Origin: Pseudothauera nasutitermitis
Lineage (GTDB): Bacteria; Pseudomonadota; Gammaproteobacteria; Burkholderiales; Rhodocyclaceae
Assembly (NCBI RefSeq): GCF_004801295.1
Contig: NZ_SSOC01000006.1
Location: forward strand, 411,632 to 475,631
Direction of reading: 5' to 3'
Length of the DNA: 64,000 nucleotides
Part shown: piece after piece, positions 24,875 to 34,035 of the stretch
How positions within the stretch are numbered: the stretch's first letter is position 1
How the letters are laid out: every line of letters begins with the position of its first letter
Notes under the pieces: generated by a model
Told to the model about the DNA's origin: nothing
Database searches by the model: none
What the model saw: only the letters and a program-made list of their open reading frames with translations
Translations under genes and position numbers: made by a program

Positions 24875-26689
24875 TGCGACTGGAGTCTCCGGGGCCTCCT
24901 GTTCGCGGAACTGCATGGTGTGCAGGCGGGCGTAGTGGCCGCCCGCGGCGAGCAGTTCGGCATGGGTGCCGCGTTCTACCAGGCGGCCCTGGTCCATGAC
25001 CAGGATCAGATTGGCTTTTTCGATGGTGGACAGGCGGTGGGCGATGACCAGGGTGCTGCGGCCCCGCATGACGTGGTCGAGGGCGGCCTGGATGTGGCGC
25101 TCGGATTCAGTGTCCAGCGCAGAGGTGGCTTCGTCCAGGATCAGGATGGGTGCATCCTTGAGGATGGCGCGGGCGATCGCCAAGCGCTGGCGCTGGCCGC
25201 CCGAGAGCAGGACGCCGTTTTCCCCCACCAGGGTGTCGAAGCCTTGAGGCAGGCGGTCGATGAATTCGCGCGCGAAAGCCGCTTCGGCGGCACGTTCGAC
25301 GTCGGTGCGCGGTGCGCCGGCGAGGTCGCCATAGGCGATGTTGTTGGTGACCGTGTCGTTGAACAGGGTGACCTGCTGGGTGACCAGTGCGATGTGCCGG
25401 CGCAGGTTGCGCAGGGTGTAGTCCTCCACGTCTACGCCGTCGATCAGGATCTGGCCTTCGGCATGATGGTAGAAGCGTGGAATCAGGTTGGCGAGGGTGG
25501 ATTTGCCGCTGCCGGAGCGGCCCACCACGGCCACCATCTGGCCGGGCTCGATGGTGAAGTTCAGTCCGTCCAGCACCAGCTGGTCGCTGCCCGGGTAGGC
25601 GAAGCGCAGGTCGCGCACTTCGATGCGGCCCTGGACCCGTGCCTTTTCCACCGTGCCGCGGTCGCTTTCCGGCGCTTCGTCGAGCTGGGCAAAGATGCTT
25701 TCCGCGCCGGCCAGGCCTTTCTGGATGTTGGTGCTGACCTCGGAGAGCTGGCGGATGGGCTTGGGCAGCAGGCCGGCGGCGGTGATGTAGGCGACCAGAT
25801 CGCCGGCCGAGGCATCGCCGCGCAGCCACAGCACGAGGAAGAGCAGCACCGCCATGGCCGAGTAGGTGACCAGCTGCAGCGAGGGGGTGAACACCGCCCC
25901 GGTCTTGACCATGCGCAACTGCCGGCGGGTATTGTCCGCGCTGGCCTGCCCGAAGCGGGCGGATTCGTAATCCTCGCCGCCGAAGCTGCGCACCACGCGG
26001 TAGCCCTGGATGGTTTCCGAGGCCACGTGGGTGAGGTCGCCCATGGCCGCCTGGATCTTGTGGCTCTGCTTGCGGAACTTGCGGTTGACGCTGCCCACCA
26101 TGACGCCGATCACCGGGAGGATGGCCATCATGACCAGCGTGAGCTTCCAGTTCATCCACAGCAGGTAGCCGAACAGGAAGAGCACCGAGAGCCCTTCGCG
26201 CACCACGGTCTTGATGGCGTCGGTGGCCGCGCTGGTGACCATGGTCACGTTGTAGGTGATGCGCGAGATCAGGTGGCCGGAGCTGTGCTGGTCGAAGTAG
26301 CGGTTGGGCAGGTGCAGCAGGCTGTCGAACAGCGCGCGGCGCAGGTCGTGGATCAGTCCCAGGGAAACCCGCGACAGGTAGTAGTTGCCGAAAAAGGAGC
26401 CCATGCCCTGCCAGGCGGCGATGAGCACGAGCATGACCGGCACGCCGTACATCAGTTCCATGCCGTCGAGCAGCGGCACGCCGCGCAGGACGGCGTGCTC
26501 GGGATCGTTCAGGCCATCGACGAAATACTTCATGACGCCGGCCAGCATGGGCTGAGCCGAAGCGAAGATCATGTAGCCGAGCAGGCTGATGGAGAAAGCG
26601 CCGGCATAGGGGCGCACATAGCCCAGCAGGCGCAGGTAGATGCGCAGGGAGCTTTGCGGGGTGTTGCTGGATGCCTGGCCGGCTTGCAT
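24872..26689 (-). CDS. msbA: Lipid A export ATP-binding/permease protein MsbA
   Basis: An ABC half-transporter that flips lipid A-core to the periplasmic leaflet. Of 605 residues, the first 320 or so contain six membrane segments. The C-terminal ATPase has GRSGSGKST (Walker A), LSGGQRQR (signature), ILILDEATSALD (Walker B) and the switch histidine in VIAHRLS. The ATG at 26689 is preferred; the frame extends far upstream across the neighbouring gene's region. Its place in the inner-core operon agrees with its role. Confidence 0.93.
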   Translation of the reverse strand: MQAGQASSNTPQSSLRIYLRLLGYVRPYAGAFSISLLGYMIFASAQPMLAGVMKYFVDGLNDPEHAVLRGVPLLDGMELMYGVPVMLVLIAAWQGMGSFFGNYYLSRVSLGLIHDLRRALFDSLLHLPNRYFDQHSSGHLISRITYNVTMVTSAATDAIKTVVREGLSVLFLFGYLLWMNWKLTLVMMAILPVIGVMVGSVNRKFRKQSHKIQAAMGDLTHVASETIQGYRVVRSFGGEDYESARFGQASADNTRRQLRMVKTGAVFTPSLQLVTYSAMAVLLFLVLWLRGDASAGDLVAYITAAGLLPKPIRQLSEVSTNIQKGLAGAESIFAQLDEAPESDRGTVEKARVQGRIEVRDLRFAYPGSDQLVLDGLNFTIEPGQMVAVVGRSGSGKSTLANLIPRFYHHAEGQILIDGVDVEDYTLRNLRRHIALVTQQVTLFNDTVTNNIAYGDLAGAPRTDVERAAEAAFAREFIDRLPQGFDTLVGENGVLLSGGQRQRLAIARAILKDAPILILDEATSALDTESERHIQAALDHVMRGRSTLVIAHRLSTIEKANLILVMDQGRLVERGTHAELLAAGGHYARLHTMQFREQEAPETPVA

Positions 26690-26750
26690 CGGGTGTGCGG
26701 GGGAGGAAATTCGACGGCGGATGTTACCACGCCGCCTGTGGGGGGGCTGG

Positions 26751-28202
26751 CTATGCGGCCGGCGGCAGGCGGGCGTCCAGCCAGCGGTGCAGCACGCAGT
26801 CCGCCGGCCAGTTGCGCAGCAGGCGGGCGCGGTCTTTCGCCCAGGCGCGCGCGTGGCCGGTGGGCGAGGCGTGCTGGCGCATGGTGTCCAGATCGATGAG
26901 CTGTACCGCCTGACCGTCCCACAGCAGGTTGGTGGCCTTGAGGTCGCCGTGGCTGACGCGTTCCCGGTGCAGGGTGGCGAACAGCGTCGTGAGCGCCGCT
27001 GCGATGGCGGGTGGCGGTTCGCTGCCGGCATCGAGCAGGGCGAGGAGGTCGGTGCCGGCGCAGTATTCGCTCACCAGCCAGGCGCGGCCGCGCAGGGGGC
27101 CGCGGCGCTCCTCGACCAGTGCCAGCGGCGCCGGCGTGGGAACGCCGAACAGGTGCAGGCGATGGCCTTCGCGCCAGGAATGCCAGCCGCGGCTGGGCCG
27201 CCACAGCCGCGAGAGGGCATGGCGGGCGTTCTTGATGTTGTAGCGCTTGACCACCAGCGGACGTCCGTCCAGGTCGACCCGGGCGACGGTGCAGGTGTTG
27301 CCGCGCTTGAGCAACTGCCCTGCGTCGATGAACCGGTCCGGTTCGGCCAGCAGCGCCGCGAGCGTATCGGCTTCCGTGCGGACGACGGCGGTGAAGTGGT
27401 CGAAGTGCCGCTCCATCTTGAACAGGGTGCAGTCGCGTCCTGTTTTGGAGAGGTAGTCGCGCAGCCGCCAGGCGCGCTCGCGGGCAAGCGCGCGCGCCAG
27501 GGCGGCCTTGCCTGGCGGCTGGGGGTTGGTCTGGCGGTAGGCGGCCAGCAGGGTATCCAGGTGGCCGTCCCAGGTGCGCGGCAGTTGCGCGAGCAGCATC
27601 GCCAGGTCGCGGGCGGCGGTCTTTTCGGCGAGCGGGCCGTTGCCGTGGCGGCGCACTGCGTCGCCGTCGATCAGCAGCAGGCGGCCGTCGTGGCGCAGGA
27701 AGTTGCCGAAGTGCAGGTCGTCGTGGCTGAGGCCGGCGGCGTGTACCCGGCCGAGCAGGGCGAAGGCCGGCGCCAGCAGTACGGTGGCGCCGGCGTCGCC
27801 GGGAGCGGAGCCGGCCAGCGGCTGCCAGCCGTCGAGCAGAGTGTCGGCGCCGTCCAGGAAGGCGGTCAGCAGCCCGTGACCGCCGCCGGCCAGCGGCTGG
27901 GCAGCGACCAGGGCCGGGGTCGGGATGCCGGCGGCGGCCAGCAAGCCGATGCCGGCGCATTCCCGCTGCCAATGGCGTTCGCTGTGCCGGCCGATGAAGA
28001 GCTTGACCAGCCGGCGCTCTCCGTTTGCGTCCGTGCCTGCGCCTACCACCCGTTTGCCCGGCAACACCCGCAGCAACTGGTGCAGGACGAGTTCGCTTCC
28101 GCCGGCGAGGCGGATGCGGAAGGGGGCGGGCGGCCTGCGGCCCGCGGAGGCGAGGGCCGCGGCGTCGAGCAGCGGGGCGGCGGCGGAAGGGGCATTGCTC
28201 AT
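26751..28202 (-). CDS. Tandem-kinase LPS kinase (InaA family, two catalytic domains)
   Basis: A 483-residue protein with two consecutive kinase-like domains. The first has GLSHDDLHFGNFL (H160, D162, N167) and LLIDGD. The second has candidate ATP lysine K319 (PLVVKRYN), RVSHGDLKATNLL (H418, D420, N425) and LIDLDT. Both retain catalytic residues, so both may be active. The ATG at 28202 overlaps the upstream stop by one base. Such proteins phosphorylate LPS core sugars in known cases; the target of each domain here is unknown. Confidence 0.78.
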   Translation of the reverse strand: MSNAPSAAAPLLDAAALASAGRRPPAPFRIRLAGGSELVLHQLLRVLPGKRVVGAGTDANGERRLVKLFIGRHSERHWQRECAGIGLLAAAGIPTPALVAAQPLAGGGHGLLTAFLDGADTLLDGWQPLAGSAPGDAGATVLLAPAFALLGRVHAAGLSHDDLHFGNFLRHDGRLLLIDGDAVRRHGNGPLAEKTAARDLAMLLAQLPRTWDGHLDTLLAAYRQTNPQPPGKAALARALARERAWRLRDYLSKTGRDCTLFKMERHFDHFTAVVRTEADTLAALLAEPDRFIDAGQLLKRGNTCTVARVDLDGRPLVVKRYNIKNARHALSRLWRPSRGWHSWREGHRLHLFGVPTPAPLALVEERRGPLRGRAWLVSEYCAGTDLLALLDAGSEPPPAIAAALTTLFATLHRERVSHGDLKATNLLWDGQAVQLIDLDTMRQHASPTGHARAWAKDRARLLRNWPADCVLHRWLDARLPPAA

Positions 28203-28966
28203 CACAGTCTGCCCTTGCGCCGCAGCCTGTGCTCGAAGGCATGCATGATGCGGCGGATCGCCGCCTTGTCGGCCGCATCCAGCCGGGCATGGCCAGCGTA
28301 GTGGAGGTAGAACCTCAGCCTTTGGGTACGGCGCAGGATCCTGCGCGCCGTCTTGTCCAGGGAGGCGAGATCCTTGGCGATGCGGTATCGCAGGAAGGGG
28401 CCGTACCAGAAGCGTCCGGTGGGGCAGTCGATGAGGAAAACCTCGCCGCTATCCTGCCGGTAGAGCAGATTCCGCCAGTGCAGGTCGTTGTGGGTGAAGC
28501 CGTGGGCGTGCAGGGCGCGGGCGATGCGGGCGGCCTGTCGGCTGATGCGTTCGAAGGTTTCCCGGTCGTGAAGGAGTCCGGGGCTGTGGGCTGCGAGCGT
28601 TTCGAGGTTCGTGCTGTCGGGAATTTCGGCGGTGATGAGTGCGCCGCGGTGGAAAGCGCCGTGGCGCCGTTCCAGCCCCCAGCCGACCAGCGTCGCCGTG
28701 GGGATGCCCCAGGCGGCGAAATGCTGCAGATTCTCCCATTCCGCCTGCGCGCGGGAGCGGCCGAACCAGCGCCGCAGAGGGTTCTTGGCCGCGCGGTGGT
28801 AGCGCTTGACGTAATAGCGGCGCCCGCCGACGGTCACCCGCAGCACCCGGCTCAAGGGATCGCTCGCCACCGGTTCGCCTTCGAGCGCGAACACGGCATC
28901 CAGCGTGGCGAAGGCGGCGGCCGCCGCGTCGTCGAGTTGGGTGCGGGCGGGGGTCCAGTGTGTCAT
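28202..28966 (-). CDS. LPS kinase InaA family protein
   Basis: A 254-residue single-domain kinase-fold protein. Candidate ATP lysine K54 is in YYVKRYHR, the catalytic loop is GFTHNDLHWRNLL (H159, D161, N166) and the metal aspartate D180 is in FLIDCPTG. It overlaps waaP by four bases (ATGA) and the tandem-kinase gene by one base. It is probably a heptose or Kdo kinase for the inner core. Confidence 0.83.
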   Translation of the reverse strand: MTHWTPARTQLDDAAAAAFATLDAVFALEGEPVASDPLSRVLRVTVGGRRYYVKRYHRAAKNPLRRWFGRSRAQAEWENLQHFAAWGIPTATLVGWGLERRHGAFHRGALITAEIPDSTNLETLAAHSPGLLHDRETFERISRQAARIARALHAHGFTHNDLHWRNLLYRQDSGEVFLIDCPTGRFWYGPFLRYRIAKDLASLDKTARRILRRTQRLRFYLHYAGHARLDAADKAAIRRIMHAFEHRLRRKGRL

Positions 28967-29796
28967 CGCTGCAGGGCGGGGCGGTTGGCGAACTTGCGTT
29001 CGTAGCGTCGCTTGAGGCGGACCGCTTCGCGTTCCAGGTGGCGCAACAGGGCCGCCTCGCGCTGCAGCGTGGCGCGCAGCGGGCTAGGGAAATAGTGGCG
29101 CAGGAAGCGCAGTTTGTCGCGCTGGGTGAGTCCGATGTCGAGTGCCGAGAAGTATAGTGCGGAAAGATCCTTGTCGCGCCAGCGTCGCGGCGTGGCTGGC
29201 CGTATCTGGGCGCGGTGCAGGTCGATCAGCGCGAGTCGTGGCGCGTCGCCGGGGGCGTCGGTGCACAGCAGGAAGTGGCAGAGGTAGAGGTCGCGGTGGT
29301 TCATGCCGCCTTCGTGCAGGCGGCGGGTGATGCCGGCCACCGCCGCGATCAGCGCGCGTTTGTGGTTCGGCGGCGGTGGCGTGTCGCGCCACGTGCGGGT
29401 GTGGGCGTCCAGGTCCTCCGCCGGTTCGATGGCTTCGGTGACCAGGAAGGATTCGCGCCAGGCCGGGCCGCGGCCGCGCTCGCCATAGGCGACTGCGGTC
29501 ATGGTCGGTACGCCGAGCGCGTGGCAGGTCTGGACAGCGCGCCATTCGCTGCCGGCGCCGAGTACCGGGCGGCGAAGGTGGATCAGTTCTTCGACGATGC
29601 GGCCCCAGCCGATGCCGTGCTGGTGCTTGAGGTAGTAGCCGCGGCCGTCGATCTCGAAGCGTAGCGTGCGCCGGCCTTCCAGGTCGCGCACAACAGCCCC
29701 GCCAGTGGCGTTGCGGGCGAGTTCGGCGGCCGCGGCGAAGGCATCGCGCCCGGCCCACAGCGTCGATAGCGGCGGGGTCAGCTCCAGCCTGTTCAT
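28963..29796 (-). CDS. waaP: LPS core heptose(I) kinase
   Basis: A 277-residue kinase of the WaaP/RfaP type, phosphorylating heptose I of the inner core and so helping outer-membrane integrity. Candidate ATP lysine K57 is in YYLKHQHGIGWGRIVEEL, a block characteristic of WaaP. NHRDLYLCHFLL is the catalytic loop (H167, D169) and LIDLHRAQ holds D192. The next upstream gene, waaG, overlaps by four bases. The order waaG-waaP matches many Gram-negative core loci. Confidence 0.93.
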   Translation of the reverse strand: MNRLELTPPLSTLWAGRDAFAAAAELARNATGGAVVRDLEGRRTLRFEIDGRGYYLKHQHGIGWGRIVEELIHLRRPVLGAGSEWRAVQTCHALGVPTMTAVAYGERGRGPAWRESFLVTEAIEPAEDLDAHTRTWRDTPPPPNHKRALIAAVAGITRRLHEGGMNHRDLYLCHFLLCTDAPGDAPRLALIDLHRAQIRPATPRRWRDKDLSALYFSALDIGLTQRDKLRFLRHYFPSPLRATLQREAALLRHLEREAVRLKRRYERKFANRPALQR

Positions 29797-30926
29797 CCGC
29801 GCCAGCCCAGAATGACGTCTGCCGCGCGTTCCGGCAGGCTGTAGAGATCGGCCTGGCCGGCGAAGGCGAGCGCATTGCGCTGCCAGCGCGTGCGTGCCTG
29901 ATCATCGCCGAGCAGTTGCGCCAGCGCGTCGTCGAGTGCCGATTGGGTGAAGGGCTCGCCGATGATCAGGCCGGCGTCGGCGTCACTGATGTAGTGCGCG
30001 TAGCCGCAGGCGGCGGTGGCGACCACCGGCAGGCCGGCGACCAGCGCTTCGAGCAGCACCGTGCCGGTGTTCTCGTGGCGGGCCGGGTGCAGCAGCGCAT
30101 CGGCGCCGAGCAGGAAGGCCGGCACGTCGTCGCGTCCGCCGGGGATGAAGACCCGTTCGCCGATGCCGAGTTTGTGCGCCTGTTCGAGGAAGGGGCGGGG
30201 GTCGTCGGCACCGATCGCCACCAGTCGGGTGCGGCGCTTGAGTGTTTCCGGCAGTGCGGCCAGGGCCGCGATGCTGCGATCCAGGCCCTTGCGCGGAAAG
30301 TCGGAGCCGATCTGCACCAGCAGCAGGTCGTCGGCGTGCAGGCCGAACTCGGTGGCGAATTGCGCGCGTGCGGCGGTACGGCGCTCGGCCGCATCCGGCG
30401 GCGCGCGGCGGTCGGGTGCGATGCCCGGCGGAAGCAGGTGGAAGCGCCGCGCCGGCGTGCCGTAATACTGGGCGAAGAGCGGCTGCTGGGTGGTGGAGAT
30501 CATCAGGATCTCCGTCTTGCTTTCGGGCGCGAATACCGCTTGTTCGTAGGCGGCGAAGTGGCGGTAGCGCCAGCCGTAACGGTAGAGGGGTTTTCTCAGG
30601 GTGCGCGCTTTGTGTTCGAAGCAGGGATCGGCGGCGTAATAGACGTCCAGCCCTGGCATCTTGTTGAAGCCGACGACCCGGTCCACCGGCCGGCGGGAGA
30701 GGTCGTCTTCGACCCAGCGGGTGAATTTCGCATAGCGGCGGTGGTTGGCGAAGGCTGCCACCGGTACCCGCAGCAGTTCGAAGCCCGGCGGCACCTCGCC
30801 TTGCCATTCCAGCACATAGACGCGGATGGCGTGGCCGCGCGCCTGGCAGGTCAGTGCGATGCGCAGGAAGTCGCGCTGCAGGCCGCCGTAGGGAAAATAC
30901 TTGTAAAGGCAGAAAGCGAGTTGCAT
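29793..30926 (-). CDS. waaG: LPS core glucosyltransferase I (WaaG-type GT4)
   Basis: A 377-residue GT-B enzyme that adds the first hexose to heptose II. It opens MQLAFCLYKYFPYGGLQRDFLRIA, the typical WaaG N-terminus. It has FNKMPGLDVYYAADPCFE, IGSDFPRKGLDRSIAAL, and HPARHENTGTVLLEALVAGLPV as donor-binding motif. The start ATG overlaps the waaC stop by one base, so the frame continuing upstream is a shadow of waaC. The sugar donor (UDP-glucose or UDP-galactose) is inferred. Confidence 0.93.
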   Translation of the reverse strand: MQLAFCLYKYFPYGGLQRDFLRIALTCQARGHAIRVYVLEWQGEVPPGFELLRVPVAAFANHRRYAKFTRWVEDDLSRRPVDRVVGFNKMPGLDVYYAADPCFEHKARTLRKPLYRYGWRYRHFAAYEQAVFAPESKTEILMISTTQQPLFAQYYGTPARRFHLLPPGIAPDRRAPPDAAERRTAARAQFATEFGLHADDLLLVQIGSDFPRKGLDRSIAALAALPETLKRRTRLVAIGADDPRPFLEQAHKLGIGERVFIPGGRDDVPAFLLGADALLHPARHENTGTVLLEALVAGLPVVATAACGYAHYISDADAGLIIGEPFTQSALDDALAQLLGDDQARTRWQRNALAFAGQADLYSLPERAADVILGWRG

Positions 30927-32008
30927 CAGAGTGGTGATTCCGGATGAAGCGTGGGCTGCAGTGCCTGCCAGACGCGTTGCGGATTCGCCCGGGTGAAGCA
31001 CAGCGGCCATTCGCGTTCGGTATCGAAGCGCTGTTGCTCCGCTTCCGTGGGGCGGTAGGCGCAGGTCCTGGACAGGCAGGGTGCGCAGGGGAAATCGCTG
31101 GGCAGATGGATCTGGCCGGGGCCCCAGGCGCCGGTGAAGCCGGGGTTGGTGGGACCGAACAGCGACAGGGTGGGAACGTCGAGCGCGGCGGCGAGATGGC
31201 CCAGGCCGGTGTCGACCGCCACGCAGGCGCGCGCGCCGGCCAGTTGCGTGGCCATGCCGGCGAGGGGCAGGCGCGGGAGTACGTGGGCGTCGGGCAGGCC
31301 TTGCGCGAGGCGTTGGGCGCGCTGGTGTTCGGCGTCGCAGCCCCAGGGCAGGCGCACCGGCCAGCCGGCGGCGGTGGCGGTTTCCAGCAGTTCGCGCCAG
31401 TAGGCTTCCGGCCAGTGCTTGGTGGGCCAGGTGGTGCCGTGCAGGAAGACCAGGTAGGGGCGCGGATCGGCCGGCGCCCCGGCGCCCGCTGCGCCGGTGA
31501 GCACGCGGGCGCGGTCCAGGCCATAGGCGCCGGCGTCGGTCGGCACCGGATAACCCAGCGTATGGGCGAACAGTGCGCGCGTGCGCGCCACCGCGTGCTG
31601 GCCGCGCGCCACGTGGTGGCGGTGGGTGTAGAAGCGTGCGGCCAGCGCTTCGCGCGCGGAATTGCGGTCCAGGCCGTGCACCGGGGTGCTGGCGTAGCGG
31701 GTGAGCAGGGCGCTTTTCAGCAGGCCCTGTGCGTCCAGGGTGAGGTCGTAGCGGGTGGCGAGCAGTTCGCGGGTGAAGCGCCGCCATTCCCCGCTGGCCC
31801 ATGCGCGCAGCGGGGCCTTGCGCCAGCGCCGGATGGCCACCGGGATGACGCGGTCCACCGCCGGGTGCCAGGCGGGGATTTCCGCGAAGGCTTCTTCCAC
31901 CACCCAGTCGAAGCGGATACCCGGCCGCGCGCGCGCCGCATCGGTGAGTGCCGGCAGGGTGTGGATGATGTCGCCCAGCGAGGACGTCTTGACCAGCAGC
32001 ACGCGCAT
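30926..32008 (-). CDS. waaC: LPS heptosyltransferase I
   Basis: A GT9 enzyme transferring the first L-glycero-D-manno-heptose to Kdo. The 360 residues begin MRVLLVKTSSLGDIIHTLPA, the family signature. They have FLHGTTWPTKHWPEAYWREL in the donor domain and VDTGLGHLAAALDVPTLSLF. It starts immediately after the waaF stop without a gap. It is slightly longer at the C-terminus than E. coli WaaC, with a cysteine cluster (CAPCLSRTCAYRP) also seen in some homologues. Confidence 0.95.
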   Translation of the reverse strand: MRVLLVKTSSLGDIIHTLPALTDAARARPGIRFDWVVEEAFAEIPAWHPAVDRVIPVAIRRWRKAPLRAWASGEWRRFTRELLATRYDLTLDAQGLLKSALLTRYASTPVHGLDRNSAREALAARFYTHRHHVARGQHAVARTRALFAHTLGYPVPTDAGAYGLDRARVLTGAAGAGAPADPRPYLVFLHGTTWPTKHWPEAYWRELLETATAAGWPVRLPWGCDAEHQRAQRLAQGLPDAHVLPRLPLAGMATQLAGARACVAVDTGLGHLAAALDVPTLSLFGPTNPGFTGAWGPGQIHLPSDFPCAPCLSRTCAYRPTEAEQQRFDTEREWPLCFTRANPQRVWQALQPTLHPESPL

Positions 32009-33064
32009 TCAGCGCGCCTCCAGGTGGATGCGGCGGGACAGTGAGCCGAGCTGGGTGAGCGCCTCGACCACGCTGTCCGGGGTGATCTCGTGCAGGCAGC
32101 GGGTGTGGCCGAGCGGACAGGTGCGCTTGAAGCACGGCGAACAGTCCAGCCGCAGGTAGCGGGTGACCACACGTTCGGCGAGCGGCGGGGTGTGGTCCGG
32201 CGTGGAAGAACCGTAGAGGGCCACCAGTGGAATGTCCAGCGCGGCGGCCACGTGCATCAGCCCGGAATCGTTGGTGACCGCGGCACGGCTCATGGCGAGC
32301 AGATCCACCGCGTCGCCGAGCTGGGTGCGGCCGCACAGGTTGAGCACCGCGCTGCCCATGCCGGCGGCGATCACCTCGCCGACTTCGCGATCCTTGCCCG
32401 AGCCGAGAATCCAGATCTGGAAGTCGCGGCGCACCAGTTCCTCGGCCAGCGTGGCGTAGTGGGCCAGCGGCCATTGCTTGGCGGGACCGTATTCGGCACC
32501 GGGCATGAAGGCGATGGCGGGCCGGTTGGTCAGGCCGAGTTCGGCGCGCAGGCGGGCCTGGTTGGCAGCGTCCGGCACCAGGGCGGGGCGCGGGAAGGGT
32601 TCGGGCAGCGGGGCGCCGGCCACGCGGCCGAGCGCGACGAAGCGCTGCACGGTCATCGGCAGCGCCTGCTTGTCGAGGGCGCGCAGATCGTTCAGCAGGC
32701 CGTAGCGCATTTCCCCGCGAAAGCCAGTGCGGCGAGGGATGCGCGCGAACAACGGCACCAGGGCGGATTTGAGCGAGCCGGGCAGCACGATGGCCTGGTC
32801 ATAGCCTGTGGCGGCGAGCTGGCGCCCCAGCGTCCAGCGCTTGCCCAGGCCGAATTCGCCGTGACCCAGCGGCATCACGATGCCCTGGCGCACTTCCGGC
32901 ATGCGCGCGAGGATGGGCAGCGACCAGGCCGGGGCGAGCACGTCGATGTCGCACGGCGCGCCGGCTTTCAGCGTCTTGAACAGGCTCTGCGCCATGACCA
33001 TGTCGCCGACCCAGGAGGGGCCGACGACGAGGATGCGGCGCGCGCGCGCGCCCGTCGCGTCCAT
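32009..33064 (-). CDS. waaF: LPS heptosyltransferase II
   Basis: A GT9 enzyme adding the second heptose. The 351 residues contain ILVVGPSWVGDMVMAQSLF, MPGAEYGPAKQWP and TNDSGLMHVAAALDIPLVAL, all hallmark WaaF blocks, and DCSPCFKRTCPLGHTRCL near the end. The ATG at 33064 overlaps the hldD stop by one base (TGATG). Together with waaC and the heptose-synthesis genes upstream it forms the inner-core assembly unit. Confidence 0.95.
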   Translation of the reverse strand: MDATGARARRILVVGPSWVGDMVMAQSLFKTLKAGAPCDIDVLAPAWSLPILARMPEVRQGIVMPLGHGEFGLGKRWTLGRQLAATGYDQAIVLPGSLKSALVPLFARIPRRTGFRGEMRYGLLNDLRALDKQALPMTVQRFVALGRVAGAPLPEPFPRPALVPDAANQARLRAELGLTNRPAIAFMPGAEYGPAKQWPLAHYATLAEELVRRDFQIWILGSGKDREVGEVIAAGMGSAVLNLCGRTQLGDAVDLLAMSRAAVTNDSGLMHVAAALDIPLVALYGSSTPDHTPPLAERVVTRYLRLDCSPCFKRTCPLGHTRCLHEITPDSVVEALTQLGSLSRRIHLEAR

Positions 33065-34035
33065 CACAGTCCGCGTGCGGCCAGCCAGTCGAGGTAGCGC
33101 GGCACACCCTGTTCCACGGTGAGGAAGGGGCGGTCGTAGCCGGCGGCGCGCAGGGCGCCCATGTCGGCCTCGGTGAAGCTCTGGTAGCGGCCCTTGAGGT
33201 GTTCGGGGAAGGCGATGTAATCGATGCCGCCGCGCTCCTTGTCGCCGCTCTGCGCGCGGAACCAGGTGATGGCGGCACGCGCCACGTCGTTGAAGCTCTG
33301 CGCGCGGCCGGTGCCGACGTTGAAGATGCCGGAAACCTGCGGGTTGTCGAGCAGCCACAGGTTGACCGCCACCACGTCGTCCACGTGGATGAAGTCGCGG
33401 CGCTGTTCGCCCGGGCCGTAGCCGTCCGAGCCTTCGAACAGGCGCACGCGGCCGGCGTCGCGCAGCTGGCCGTTGAAGTGCCAGGCCACGCTGGCCATGC
33501 TGCCCTTGTGCTGTTCGCGCGGGCCATACACGTTGAAGTAGCGCAGCCCGGCGATCTGCATCGGCAGCTTGCCCAGTTGCGGGCGCAGGTGGCAGTCGAA
33601 CAGGAACTTGGAGTAGGCGTACATGTTGAGCGGGTGCTCGTGCTCGCGCGCCTCGCGGAACACCGGGCCCATGCCGTACACCGACGCGGAGGAGGCGTAG
33701 ATCAGCCGCGTGCGCTGGTGCGTGGCCCATTCCAGCAGGGCCTTGGTGTATTCGTAATTCACGCTCATGACGAAGCGCCCGTCCCACTCGGTGGTGGCGG
33801 AGCACGCGCCTTCGTGGAACACCGCCTCGACCTCGCCGAAGGACTTGCCGGCGCGGATGTGCGCAAGGAAGTCATCCTTGTCCAGGTAGTCGGCGATGTC
33901 CGCGTCCGACAGGTTCAAACATTTGCGCCCGTCGCTGAGGTCGTCCACCACCAGGATGTCGCGGATGCCGCGCGCGTTGAGGCCCTGCACGATGTTGCTG
34001 CCGATGAAGCCGGCGCCGCCGGTGACGATGATCAT
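33064..34035 (-). CDS. hldD: ADP-L-glycero-D-manno-heptose 6-epimerase
   Basis: Converts ADP-D-glycero-heptose to the L-glycero form used by WaaC and WaaF. The 323 residues start with the Rossmann motif [20 protein letters not shown]. They carry [11 protein letters not shown] and the catalytic [26 protein letters not shown] is also typical of HldD. The overlap with hldE is four bases. Confidence 0.96.
   Translation of the reverse strand: MIIVTGGAGFIGSNIVQGLNARGIRDILVVDDLSDGRKCLNLSDADIADYLDKDDFLAHIRAGKSFGEVEAVFHEGACSATTEWDGRFVMSVNYEYTKALLEWATHQRTRLIYASSASVYGMGPVFREAREHEHPLNMYAYSKFLFDCHLRPQLGKLPMQIAGLRYFNVYGPREQHKGSMASVAWHFNGQLRDAGRVRLFEGSDGYGPGEQRRDFIHVDDVVAVNLWLLDNPQVSGIFNVGTGRAQSFNDVARAAITWFRAQSGDKERGGIDYIAFPEHLKGRYQSFTEADMGALRAAGYDRPFLTVEQGVPRYLDWLAARGL

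Noticed and set aside
22519..24963. The longer 814-codon version of the hydrolase/kinase gene
   Set aside because: The extra N-terminal codons are Arg/Pro/Ser-rich low-complexity sequence overlapping the msbA-end hairpins; GTG 24744 has a good ribosome binding site.
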